From Lepeophtheirus salmonis (Eukaryota; Arthropoda; Copepoda; Siphonostomatoida; Caligidae), in NCBI RefSeq assembly GCF_016086655.4, contig NC_052138.2, positions 5,022,001 through 5,086,000 of the forward strand: 64,000 nucleotides of DNA. The letters run 5' to 3'. The notes below the pieces were generated by a model. The model ran no database searches. It was not told where the DNA came from and saw nothing but the letters and a program-made list of their open reading frames with translations. This document shows, piece after piece, positions 33,394 through 43,477 of this stretch. Made by a program: the position numbers and the translations under genes. Positions within the stretch are counted from its first letter, which is position 1; each line of letters begins with the position of its first letter.

Positions 33394-33855
33394 AACATGT
33401 CCCTGATTTATCGACCATATGGACATAATATATATTTTTGTTTGTTTGTTCGTTTATATGAATGTATTTTTAGTTGCTGTTTTTTGTGTCTATATGTATG
33501 TAGTCAAGAATGATTCGTCTTCACCTGTTTCCTTTGACTTATAAGGACTACTCTTTTTGTGTACTGACAAGTAATATCGCAGGGACAGCGGCTAAAAAAA
33601 GAACGAAGGGATGAGATATATGGCCCATCATATGTGTAATATAACGAATTATACATTATGAGTCATGCAATTCTTCGAAGGGAATAAAGAGAGAAAAAGA
33701 GGCCACAAAACGGTTACGCAAATGTCGTGGTTCTTCTTTCCTGGTTCTTGAGAATTCTGCGTACTTTTTTTCATTATCTACGTCAAATCTACCAATAACA
33801 CCTTTTCTTCTTTTTTAACGATCTTTCAAAATAAGTATAATACATAGTATTTTCA
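33394..33855. other. No gene seen
   Basis: AT-rich, with a TTTGTTTGTTTGTTCGTTT run at 33437-33456. No coding frame. Confidence 0.35.
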
Positions 33856-34400
33856 TAATGTCAACACAAAAACAAGCTACTATGACTTTTCTCAAAATGG
33901 AGTCGGATTAATAAATTTTGTATTCTTCTTCTTTGACGAATAAGTCTTCTCATTTTTTATTAGTAAAATATTCTGACTAACCCATTTGAGATGTCACAAA
34001 TTGCAATTAAAGTTTTATTTGACTTGATTTATTCGAAAAAACATATCGGGGCCACATTAAGCTCCATAAATCAAATGAAAATTTTTAAGTATAGCTGACA
34101 TTCGTAGGTATGTCAAAATATCCCAGAAATTTGAATATAATCTCTATAACGGAAAAAAATATGCCCTATGAAATATAGTATAGTATGTATAATTATAAAA
34201 ATGATTATTCAACCTATTTGGAAGGCCGTATCAGGGCCAAATGATACCTTATACGTTCATTAAAGTCCCTTAATTATATTCAACATTGAAGGGTATCTCA
34301 ACTCATCCCAGAAATTTGAATATGAGGCCCATATTGTAGTGCAATATGACAATAAATTATTAGACTGCCTATATTTTTTGATACAAAAATATGAACGGGT
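33856..34400 (+). repeat. T325 repeat, one full and one partial unit
   Basis: The first unit starts TGTCAACACAAAAACAAGCT and includes AACCCATTTGAGATGTCAC, ATCGGGGCCACATTAAG, ATCAAATGAAAATTTTTAAG and ATCCCAGAAATTTGAATATA. A second partial unit (GAAGGCCGTATCAGGGCCAA, then CATCCCAGAAATTTGAATAT) follows directly. Confidence 0.6.
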
Positions 34401-35195
34401 ATTTCTTTTTTATCTGTATTTTTGTTTCATATTGTTATTGTCTAAAATCTCCATTATAATATATTTATTTTTGAGCATGCGTATTTTTGGGGCTCTTCTC
34501 CTCATATATATATATATATATACTCAATATGTACAATATAGAAACGAGTTGCTTACGAATGATGTGATACAGGAGGAAGCCTTAATAAACACTTGGGTAC
34601 AACTGTTCTAACCGTTTTGATATCAGCTCTTGATGTTTTTATTGGCCATGTTGTAAAAATCAATCAGATGAAGTATGTTGTACAACATCCAAACATGGCC
34701 ACATAGGCAATAAAATTGACAATTTTTGATCTGATGATCAAAGTTATATATATATAAATAACTGATCATCATTGTTACAAGAAGTTTACAACACCCTTCA
34801 AATAACTTAATTGATCAGATGACAAAAGACCTTGAGAAAAGAGATGGGAAAAATATCGTTTTGCAAAGAACAACACTAGACGACGCAGAGCAATAATCAA
34901 AGTAATCAACTGTTGGAGTTGAAAAAGTCCCACGATCATAAACATCTTTCTACAACTCCATGAGGAACAAAGCTACTGTTCTGTGGAAATTAAGTAGTCA
35001 TTTGCCTTTCTTAGAGAATAGTTCACGTCTTAATAACGATAATAATTCGCGATAAAGAACCCTTTTCCCATTAATTATTATACCGGTAGTTGCATAAATA
35101 CGCAGACTATTTGTGGGAAATAATTAAATGTGTAATAAAATTCGTATGACGTATGTTTTTGGAGAATTATATAATAGATAATTTATTTTTGTATA
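34401..35195. other. No gene; AT microsatellite
   Basis: A TATATATATATATATATA run at about 34504-34522 lies inside the 90-residue frame at 34339-34611, which is repeat-derived and not a gene candidate. The remainder is AT-rich without recognised features. Confidence 0.35.
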
Positions 35196-35700
35196 AAATT
35201 TAATATAATTACTGAATATAACCGCCATCAGCTGCTATGACACCCTCGGAAAGCACCCGCGGAAGGCCTTGCACACATTGATGATGTAATCTTCTTCCAT
35301 GGCTGCCCATTGCTCATTGACTCTGGCCTTCAATGAGTCCAAATTCGGTTGGCGGGTAGCACAGGCCTTCTTCTCAATTTGCCACCACACACTGTAGTCA
35401 AGGGGATTCAAATCAGGTGATTGAGGTGGCCAAGTGTTTTTGTGAAGGCCTCCTTCACCTCATCCACATTGATTTTCCATGGTCTGCCGGTCCAAACACC
35501 CTCCTTCAGATCTTTCCCCCTCCATGACAAGCTTCTGGACCTTGAACACAGTAGTCCTGGATAGTGTCCAGTGTCCTTGATTATCTCCTTGACAGACCTA
35601 CCGGCGCGGAGGAGAGTGGCTTTTTTTAATTCGTATTCAGTATACGTTCTCCCTTTTTCCGTTAGTACAAAAATTCCTTTTTTAGATTTTTAATTTTTTT
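35196..35700 (-). pseudogene. Internally deleted mariner transposase (MarD)
   Basis: The minus strand gives the DNA-binding part (ATLLRAGRSVKEIIKDTG, about 35622-35570) and a linker (KEGVWTGRPWKINVDEVKEA, about 35498-35440). Then a frame change leads directly into WPPQSPDLNPLDYSVWWQIE (about 35425-35370). The tail follows (NLDSLKARVNEQWAAMEED, then CKAFRGCFPRVS and a stop at about 35240). The deletion removes the first two catalytic aspartates but keeps the third (NPLD). The tail reads cleanly without stops, so this copy is younger or less damaged than most here. Confidence 0.75.
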
Positions 35701-36754
35701 CGTGCATTTTCGAATCGACAATTTATACCTTAAAAAAACTTTCAGATGCGGGAAATCAATTTTGTTTTGTGAAAGCGAGTTTGTCTTAGTCTACTTATAT
35801 CTTTATTTTGGTTTAAGAAGGCCCGAGAAGACTTTAGGAATTATATCAAATATTTTGTTCAATTTTTACCCTTGCAAACTCCTTTATCAAATTTCAAACG
35901 AATATAAAAAATGGCGGCTGCGAATAAAATTGATTCAATAATTAATTAATTAAACATCTTATAAATTAGTTTATTGTTACATAATGTTCTGTCACGTCAT
36001 AAACTGCATCATAATTAAAGGAAACGCCATCATGGGGTCTCAAAGTTGATTTTTTTTGTACATAATATGAATAAATTTATATGTATATCTTAAAGAAACT
36101 TTATCAAATGGCTTTAAAAATATTAAAAAAAATTATGTCCTCCATTGAATGCTACTTGATGCCTATGATAAATAGTGATTTTTGAATATAAAAAAGTAGT
36201 ATGTACTGAAAATGATTAAGAAATGTTTAAATTTGTACGATTTTTTTTATTTATTAATCGGTTAAGGGCGCGAAAAGTTTGATAATTAGAGGAAAATATC
36301 TCATTCTTTCCATAGTAATAGTTTATTTTTATCTAAAAAATGAAGTAAGATTAGAGAACGATATAATAACATGTAGGGATATATTTTAAATGTAGGTTAA
36401 AGTTTAAGTCCTTTTATGTGTCCGTCCTATTTTGACATCCAATAGTTGACTACTTTCCTTAATCGATATATTAATTGCAAACAACGACTGTGTGTGTGAG
36501 TATATTTGTCCGGGAATTATGCCCAAACCAATGAATGGGTTTTGCTGAAATTTTCATGTAGCTTCTTAAGGCTCCAGAAATGGTTCTAGTAACATTTTTT
36601 TTTTGTCTTCAAGGCCATGGAGGCCTCTAAATAGCATTTATCTAAAAACCAACTTTTTGACTAACAACCGACTATTTCATATAAAACGAAAATTAAAGAA
36701 AGTCAAATTTTAAGAATTATTCACTCTATGTTGGTCTGCATCTTTGCACACTTA
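35701..36754. other. No gene seen
   Basis: AT-rich, with a 79-residue frame at 35702-35941 lacking any domain. The part at 36490-36600 (TTTGTCCGGGAATTATGCCC, then ATGAATGGGTTTTGCTG) looks like a piece of a dispersed element, but no second copy was found in this window. Confidence 0.35.
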
Positions 36755-36915
36755 ATAAATTCTATAAAGGACCGAATTAGTTTGGTAGTTTGGTTGCTAT
36801 TAGTTTTATAGAAGTTCGGCTTGGATTGGTTATATAGAAAAAATCCGTCTAAATTGGTCTCACAAAAACAAAATTGGTCTTGATCGGTCACATAGAAATA
36901 TTGGTTCTAAATCGA
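36755..36915 (+). repeat. Q dispersed repeat fragment
   Basis: Blocks AGGACCGAATTAGTTTGG, AATTGGTCTCACAAAAACA and TTGATCGGTCACATAG match the Q interior at 17.6 kb. Confidence 0.45.
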
Positions 36916-37289
36916 TTTTATAAATTGATGACGTCATATGAGGTATATTCCATATGTTTATAACTCGTGTATATCATCACGTTGTTACCTGTATTGTACA
37001 TCGCAACCTTTCCTTCAAAAAGAAACAAAAGAAAAGGCCCGGGAGAAGTTATTATCATAAATGAAATTAATATTATCTGGCTTTCGGTAGGTGAAAATAA
37101 GAAAAACATAGAATCAACATGATCAGTTGAGTGTTGTCCAATTATTTACAACTATGGAATGATTACTGAATAATTGTTGGGAATTGATGTTTACAGCTAC
37201 ATAATACTCCCATCGAATTATAGCCAGATAAGGTCCAGAACAAAACACAGATAACGGGGATAAAACAGAAAAATGCAGAGAATTTAGTT
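36916..37289. other. No gene seen
   Basis: Two overlapping minus-strand frames (37123-37308 and 37163-37351) run into the TTTTGCC block. They share no family features. Confidence 0.35.
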
Positions 37290-37410
37290 CTTGGTAATTT
37301 TGCCACAAACATTTTCACCATTGTAATTTTGCCTACAGGAGATTTTGCCACATGACATATTCACCGTCTTTTTATGTTTTTATATTATTGGTTCGAACTT
37401 GTAATATGAA
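37290..37410 (+). repeat. TTTTGCC-type block, second copy
   Basis: TGGTAATTTTGCCACAAAC, TAATTTTGCCTACAGG, GATTTTGCCACATGACATAT, TTTTTATGTT and GTTCGAACTTG follow each other. They match 13420-13505 in order and orientation. Confidence 0.55.
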
Positions 37411-37947
37411 TATGATTCACTTATCCTTTATTAGCCCTGCATTAATGAATTTTATAGCCTGTTCTTCTTTGATTTAGAATTGTATACATTCAGTCGATCT
37501 ATCATATTTTGGGGATAGCAAATACTTTTCTTAAATGGAAGAGTTGCTTAAAATACCACGTGATGTTGATATAAATTACAACTACGAACAATATAATAAA
37601 TTCAATATTGTATACGGTTCGCATGAGTTAACCAACAGGAAAATGTTATTTACTTCAACAGGTTGCGTGATTAAAGCTTGTGCTCCTCCAGATGGTATTA
37701 GAACACATGTTCCTTTTATATTATATTTATTACTGATTTCATCATTATTTTTCTTTTTTTTTTTTCGATTAAGATACAACACCAAAAATAGAAAAACTTA
37801 AAAAGGGGACAAATATGTATGTTTGAAAAATTACAAGTTACGGTACATTTTTATGTAAGTAAGGTGACGGTGTGATCAGAATCATAGAGTGCAACCCCCA
37901 AAAAATGGACCTAAGATTTAAAATAATTACATTCCGATTATGGGTTA
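37411..37947. other. No gene seen
   Basis: Overlapping frames on the two strands (37535-37801 and 37582-37785) have no recognised domain. A polyT stretch lies at 37750-37765. Confidence 0.35.
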
Positions 37948-38520
37948 AAGACGTCCACAGGCAGCAGGCTGGAGGGGCTGAACCATTATCCAAATTTCCA
38001 GGAAATTTAATTCTTCCTTTAAAATTATAAAAAATTTTATTTCTGAAATTTTTTTCGAAAAAATTTAATATTTGAATTTATTTTCCGAAAAATTAAATTT
38101 TATGTGAACAGCTGTAGATTTTTGAAATATTTTTTTACATAACTTAATTGTTTGTAAATAGCAAGGGATTTTTGAAATTTTTTCCAAAAATATAGTATTT
38201 GAAATTTAATTTCTAAATTTTTTTTCTGAATAGTTATAGATATTTGAAATTTGTTTCCAAAAAAAATAATTGTTTTGAGAGTAGCTGTAGATTTTTGAAA
38301 AAAAATTTCTCAACAATTGTAGATTTTTGAAATTTTGATTTTTTTTGGTCACTAGATATGGATTTATGAAATTTTTTTATATTAGCTATGGATTTATTAA
38401 AAAAAATTGAAGAAAATAATTTTTTTTTGTTATTTCTCAAAAAATTCCAAAAGCAAAGCCCAGAAAAAAATTGAAAAAAAAAAAAAATCATCTATGTTTA
38501 TCATCCAGCAGACACCCCTG
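37948..38520 (+). repeat. ATF repeat with both ends
   Basis: The left end is AAAGACGTCCACAGGCAG with GGCTGGAGGGGCTGAAC. The right end is CCAGCAGACACCCCTG at 38505-38520. About 480 bases of array units (TGTAGATTTTTGAAAT, CAAAAATTTAATATTTG) lie between. The 85-residue frame inside it is array translation. Confidence 0.6.
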
Positions 38521-38645
38521 AGGATCTCAGACTCCTGTCTCAACCGAGAATATCCATCCAAATTAGTTTTTTAGAAAAAATCACTTAAGTTCAAGTAGAG
38601 TAAAAAAAAAAGATCACGTACTGAGTCTCAAGACTGCATAGTACT
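38521..38645. repeat. Q-like fragment
   Basis: TGTCTCAACCGAGAATATCC and TACTGAGTCTCAAGACTGC are related to the Q termini. It is short and diverged. Confidence 0.35.
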
Positions 38646-39045
38646 TACGTTAAAAATGAAGTGTTACGAGTTGTTTGATTGACAGCTCCATCTCAAGGAA
38701 AAATATGATGCTAGGCTATGTTTTTTTCTATTACTTCTATGTATTTCACGGTCATCATAATTTTGGGTACTCCCCCCTCTCCCCCACCCAACTTAAAATG
38801 CTAATTTCCAAGGTCAATAGACCATAATTATAGAGTGAAATTATAATAAAATATTGTACTGAAATATACCTTTCAAAAGGATCCAGATATGTTTCGTAGA
38901 ATGGCTTCCAGGTTAGAAAAAGTAAGTATAAATAGGTACCCAAAAATATTGAAATAAACACCTCATAATTATATAGGTGAGTGCTATCAGAACATCATGA
39001 TGGATATCTGTAGTCTATCAACACATAAGCAATCTAGAACTTTGT
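38646..39045. other. No gene seen
   Basis: AT-rich. The 68-residue minus-strand frame at 38755-38961 has no recognised domain. Confidence 0.35.
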
Positions 39046-39506
39046 CAGGGGCGTCCGCAGGATTGTATTTTGGGGAGGAGCTTTATTTTTGTTTAAACTA
39101 AATTTTTGGACACAAATTTCTAAAAATAAATTTCAAATATTAAATTTTTCCAAAAAAATTTCAAAAAATCCATAGTTTATTTATAGAAAATTAAGTTTAA
39201 AAAAAAATGAATTTAAAAATCCACTTCTTTTGACAACAAAAATTATATTTCAAATATTAAATTTGTTGGAAAGAAATTTCAAAAATCCATAGCTAATTAG
39301 AGATTATGAAATTTTTTGCAAAAAAAAAATTTAAAAATTCAGTTTCAAATATTAAATTTTTCGGAAAAAAAATTCAAAAGCCCACAGCTGTTCCCAAAAT
39401 TTTTATTTTGTTAGGAAAAAATTTCAAATATTACATTTTCTAATATAATGCAAAAAATATTTTATTTGCGGGGGTGGGGTGGCTACAGCCCCTGTAACCG
39501 CCCCTG
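39046..39506 (+). repeat. ATF repeat with both ends, well preserved
   Basis: The left end CAGGGGCGTCCGCAGGATT and the right end GGCTACAGCCCCTGTAACC then GCCCCTG (39500-39506) are the clearest inverted ends of the family. The interior holds units such as AATTTCAAAAATCCATAGC and AAATATTAAATTTTT. It is 461 bp long. The 8 bases on each side (AACTTTGT and AATTGTAG) do not form a convincing target duplication. Confidence 0.7.
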
Positions 39507-40029
39507 AATTGTAGCAAATTTTATATATAAAATATTGTGCATTATGCAAAAACATAAATTTAGATTTGATCCTTTTCTTGATTTCTGTTCAACATTGTTT
39601 AATCTTGACGACACATAAATTTAACTCACAATTTGTACAATACTATATACTGTCAATCTATTTGACGCATGAGGGAAAGAGTGAAGGTAGGGGGGTGAAG
39701 GAAGAAAAAAAAGGGGGTTAACCTTGAACGTCCAACAAAACATCAAATCCACGTTGACAACACAATTCCTTCGAGGAAAAAACAGCAAAAAATTAACCAA
39801 TTTCTGTATTTGTTGTAACCGTTTTGAGGATTTGAATATACTCTAAATAAACAACACAAATACGTAGAAAGAGTCAGTCACAATGAAAATCAATTTCATG
39901 GAGTTAAACCAACAAACAATTATTTCCTGTTTGAAAAAAAAAAAAAACGAAAGAAGGAATTTGTGACTTTTATTTGAATAATTATTATCAACACTCTGTG
40001 ATTCTTTGACGTTGAATACGTTCTAAATA
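39507..40029. other. No gene seen
   Basis: AT-rich. A GGTAGGGGGGTGAAGGAAG purine tract occurs at 39686-39705. No coding frame. Confidence 0.35.
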
Positions 40030-40407
40030 CTTTGGTTTTTAGATCCAATATCTCCAATATCAATAATCCATATCTATTTCCAAAAAAATTATATTTTTGG
40101 AAAACATTTCAAATATACTATATAACTATTCACAAAAAATTAAATTTTTTGGAACAAAATTTCAAAAATGAAATGTCAAATATTAAGCTTTTTGGAACAA
40201 ATTTCAATATGAATTGTCAATAATTCTTTGAATTGTAAAAAAAAATTTCAAAAATAAATAGCTGTTTACAAAAAATTTAACTTCTTGGGAATAAATTTTA
40301 AAAACCAACATTGTTCAAAAAAATTTGCAAAATTATATTTTTTGATTTTTTTTGAAATTTGGGCGTGTGTGACAGCCCCTCCATCCCACCCTCTCCGGAC
40401 GCCCCTG
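40030..40407 (-). repeat. ATF repeat, right end preserved
   Basis: An AT array (TTTCAAAAATGAAATGTCAA, TTGGAACAAAATTTC) ends with GTGACAGCCCCTCCATCCC and CTCCGGACGCCCCTG at 40407. The left end is not seen. Confidence 0.6.
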
Positions 40408-41059
40408 ATATATCTATAGATATTATGTTTAATCATCAGGGGTAGATCTGTGGGAATGAAGAAGTAAAACAATTATGAACAAAAATTTGGGAAACTGAGG
40501 AAAGTTCTATTTTTTTTATCTTACACAGGGTGTAGCCCCAAAACTGTATTATTCCAAAAGACAATAAAACAAGTTTTGTAAATGAAAATCGTTTTATACT
40601 CATAAAAAACATTTCAAACTTTGTTTTACCTTTTTTTGAAATTAAATTAGTCAGGTAACGTCCCCCATTTTCGAATAAACTGAGGCACGGTATTTTATTA
40701 CACGGTGATTTCCCCCATCTTTTTGTTTCGCTTTAAATAACTTTCCGTTGAGGAATTTTAGAAGAATAAAAACAACATAATTTAAGTAATAAAGTTATAG
40801 GTGATTTTGAAAAGGTTTAAAAATGTTTTTTGCAAAGGTTTAAAAATGTTTTTTGCAAAGATAAATCCATGTTCAATTACCCCAAACATTCTTTGCATGT
40901 CACCAAATCTGATAAACCCTATTTCAGCTCTCTAACTTTATTATCAATGCAGTTATTTGCGTTCAAAGAATTTTGCAAATTTAAAATTATGCAAATAATT
41001 GAAAAAATTGTTTTTTGTAATCTAGAAATTGAATAAATTAACTTAAATTTATAAATCGT
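40408..41059. other. No gene; 24 bp tandem duplication
   Basis: A CACAGGGTGTAGCCCCAAAA sequence at 40526 looks like a Tc1/mariner or ATF-type end without a partner. At about 40812-40859 the 24-base unit starting AAAGGTTTAAAAATG is present twice in tandem. The 68-residue frame at 40830-41036 starts inside it and has no domain. Confidence 0.4.
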
Positions 41060-41300
41060 ACCAATAAAAACCCAAATCCATTATTGCATATATGGGCCAA
41101 ATGAAGTTTTATTGATCAAATGTGTGCTGTAAACTATAGTTAACATTTCATTTTTTAACTATCCCAAAAGTTTGAATACAAGGCTATAATTTGGCAAAAT
41201 ATGTTCATAAGTATTAGACTGTATGTATGTTTAAATGATACCTTGATTTTCTTGATTTTTTGCTCAAGATTATTATTGTATTGACGGGTCACGTATCTTT
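41060..41300 (+). repeat. T325 repeat, partial
   Basis: ATTATTGCATATATGGGCCA, GATCAAATGTGTGCTGTAAA, TATCCCAAAAGTTTGAATAC and TTTGGCAAAATATGTTCATA follow the T325 order. The 5' half is missing. Confidence 0.55.
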
Positions 41301-41524
41301 TTTTTAAATTTTGAAAGAATTTTATTTAAGACCAGAATTTATAAGTTAAGAAAATGTTTTGGCTCATCAATCTTTTCTTGAACGCTTTCGAATAAATTAA
41401 ATGCAAATATAATAATTATCATTGCAAAAAATAGATGATAACTCATTTTCCCGTCTATATAGTATGCAAAATAGCTATACACCTGGAAAGAGGTCAAATA
41501 GTAGTAGGCTTCAACTTGGGAACA
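41301..41524. other. No gene seen
   Basis: AT-rich spacer without recognised features. Confidence 0.3.
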
Positions 41525-41985
41525 GGATATTGAGATATATATATTAATGTATTTTCCGATGAAAGGTTAGGATGGGTTTGCAATTCATTTTCTACTAGAT
41601 GCGTTGGCCAGAGTTATTAGGCGTCGACGAATCCTCTGGGGTTACGCTCTGTTTTTAATGACCCACATGTAGCTAGTGTTTTGTCCGTCCTTACTTATTC
41701 AGTCCAGTCCAGTCGTAGAACCGGTCCTATGAGTCCTTGGGACCTGTTCCCCATAGTCTAGGGGGAGAAGGATGCTGGATGTTTTGAGCAATTCCTCTGC
41801 GGAGGTTTGGAGGACACTTGACCTATTAAGCACTATTTCTAGTAAGTGCAGCACAGGGCTCTAGGGGTTTAGCCACTTTAGGTGACATAAGTAATTTCAG
41901 GGGGTCAACCCTTCTGTACCTTATGGGGTGAAATCTTCGATGGGAGGCTCCCAGACTATGCAGAGACTTACGTCGTAATAGTTTT
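41525..41985. other. GC-richer block, unclassified
   Basis: About 460 bases are clearly less AT-rich than the surroundings and directly precede the BTB upstream region. Notable pieces are GTCCAGTCCAGTCGTAGAAC followed by GGTCCTATGAGTCC; related sequence (reverse complement) lies near 5240-5300. No coding frame and no domain. It could be part of a retroelement or of an older duplication. Confidence 0.4.
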
Positions 41986-41989
41986 TCGA

Positions 41990-42137
41990 TGTACCCTAAG
42001 TAATTAATATATTTTGTAAGTAGTTTAACTAAAATGAAATCTATTTATTTTTGTTATCTTAAGAATATTCTAAGAATGAATAACAATGTATAATATTCTT
42101 AATGTAATTACTCACTATATTTCAGATACACCTTAAA
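41990..42137 (+). promoter_or_regulatory. Upstream region of second BTB copy, with intron-like signals
   Basis: Shared with 6.96 and 45.66 kb: ACCCTAAGTAATTAATAT, then ATGAATAACAATGTATAAT and CTATATTTCAG before the start codon. TTTTGTAAGTAG at 42013-42024 and TATATTTCAG ending at 42125 would delimit a 110-base 5'-UTR intron. This is an inference from splice-site form and conservation. Confidence 0.4.
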
Positions 42138-42511
42138 ATGAACAAGTCAGGCAAGGACATGAGTCGTTGTGGACGTCTACTGGAGACGAGACTTTTATCT
42201 GGTGTGTTTTTTCCGGTAGGGCAGAACAAATTTGGAGAGTCTTCTGAGAGGAGTTCTGCCCAAAAATTCATTATAACATCAGTCCTGTATTCTAACGGAT
42301 GTTTAATGGAGATTTGAAAGAGCCGAGAAAGGAGGACAGTGATCTGAAGATTGAGATTACGGATATGGCTCCCTCTGGATTTAGGGCTGTGTTGAGATGG
42401 ATTTACATAGATGAGATAGTATTGGTTCTAAATAACGGTTGTTATATTCTCTATTCTAGGGATAAATATGGTTTATCCTATCTCAAGGAAAAGTGTATAA
42501 TAATAATTTGA
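42138..42511 (+). pseudogene. BTB/POZ domain pseudogene, paralogue 2
   Basis: The start codon at 42138 and the first about 45 codons follow the intact gene (MNKSGKDMSRCGRLLETRLL, then FGESSERSSAQKFIITSV). A 4-base deletion near 42280 (the intact gene has TCAGTCAGTCCTG, here TCAGTCCTG) shifts the frame. The alternate frame gives the rest of the BTB fold (KEDSDLKIEITDMAPSGFRA, then WIYIDEI and KYGLSYLKEKC) and ends at 42511. No BACK or PHR-like part follows, so the copy was truncated just after the BTB domain. A helicase relic begins within about 230 bases downstream. Confidence 0.8.
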
Positions 42512-42599
42512 TTTTTTTCATAAATAAGATGGATTGCCCATGTTTCAAAGTTTTTTAAAGTATTGGCTGTCGATTTAAAAACGCACAAAAAAACAACAA

Positions 42600-42813
42600 C
42601 GAATAATTGTACAAACGGGAAAAGGGAAAACGTATATTAAATACGAATTAAAAAGGGAGTTAGGAAGAAGATGAGCGAGTTAATCTTAGTATGTATCTTC
42701 ATTTTCATGATGGTTGAATAAGGAACATGGGAAGTTAGCAATGGGAATGACAATAAATAAATCACAGGGTCAAACATTTGACAAAATTGCTTTATATTTT
42801 CAGTATTTTAACA
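42600..42813 (+). pseudogene. Pif1/Helitron-type helicase fragment
   Basis: At 42741-42813 the plus strand reads MGMTINKSQGQTFDKIALYF. This matches the late helicase motif (A-x-T-I-N-K-x-Q-G-Q-T) shared by Pif1 helicases and the RepHel protein of Helitron rolling-circle transposons. Upstream, IIVQTGKGK (about 42603-42630) could be the preceding conserved piece in decayed form, with stops between. In a working element this helicase unwinds DNA during rolling-circle transposition. Nothing of a Rep nuclease is visible. A cellular Pif1 pseudogene is the alternative. Confidence 0.6.
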
Positions 42814-43477
42814 TTATATAATTAATTATATATATAATTTTCAAGAGGCGTGCAGGGGAAGTTTAGAAATATTTTGAGATGCCCCATAGAAATGCTGGAT
42901 TTTCATTACTTAAATGAAGGAAATCAATTTGACGTCATGTATATTTAATGTAATATTTCCCCCCGTATAATTTTTTAAAAATCTCAAGATAGCCTTCAAA
43001 ATCCCAAATAAAAAATAATGGATGAAATTAAATATATAATGGGCATTAATACATCTCTTTATATAGTATCTTGTAAGATTTTGAACAAATCTGTCGACGC
43101 GAAGTATATAAATTTTAATCAAACATTTTTTAAATAATTATTATTTATTGTCTGAAGAGTGTGGGAAGATATTCATATCCTCAAATGTCATATTATACTA
43201 TTCAATTGCAGCCTACAGGTATTTAAAAAAATCATCTTTAGCACAATACTATACTCGTTAATTCATGAAAATATTCTTCAATTCTTTTGATGATTAAGAA
43301 ATTTGTGTTGTTTTATTCAAATATATTTTATTTGATCAAAGATTTTGGTGTAAGTTATAACATAAAGGCGTGAAATTCCGATGATAATTTGGCCATAACT
43401 TCTTTGATATTGAAGCTAAAGACATGATTTGGGTATCAAAATGTCTTTTTTGTACATGATCTATTAGATAGGGTGTA
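42814..43477. other. No gene seen
   Basis: AT-rich, with a TTAATTATATATATAA stretch near 42822. The 70-residue minus-strand frame at 42910-43122 has no domain. Confidence 0.35.

Noticed and set aside
35702..35941. 79-residue open frame downstream of MarD as a gene
   Set aside because: No domain, no relatives and no supporting signals in AT-rich DNA where frames of this size are expected by chance.
37385..37400. GGTTCGAACTT as a tRNA T-arm
   Set aside because: No acceptor, D or anticodon arm can be folded around it; it is part of the TTTTGCC-type repeat.
39046..39506. 8 bp target duplication around the best ATF copy
   Set aside because: The flanking 8-mers match at only 4 positions, so no duplication is claimed there.
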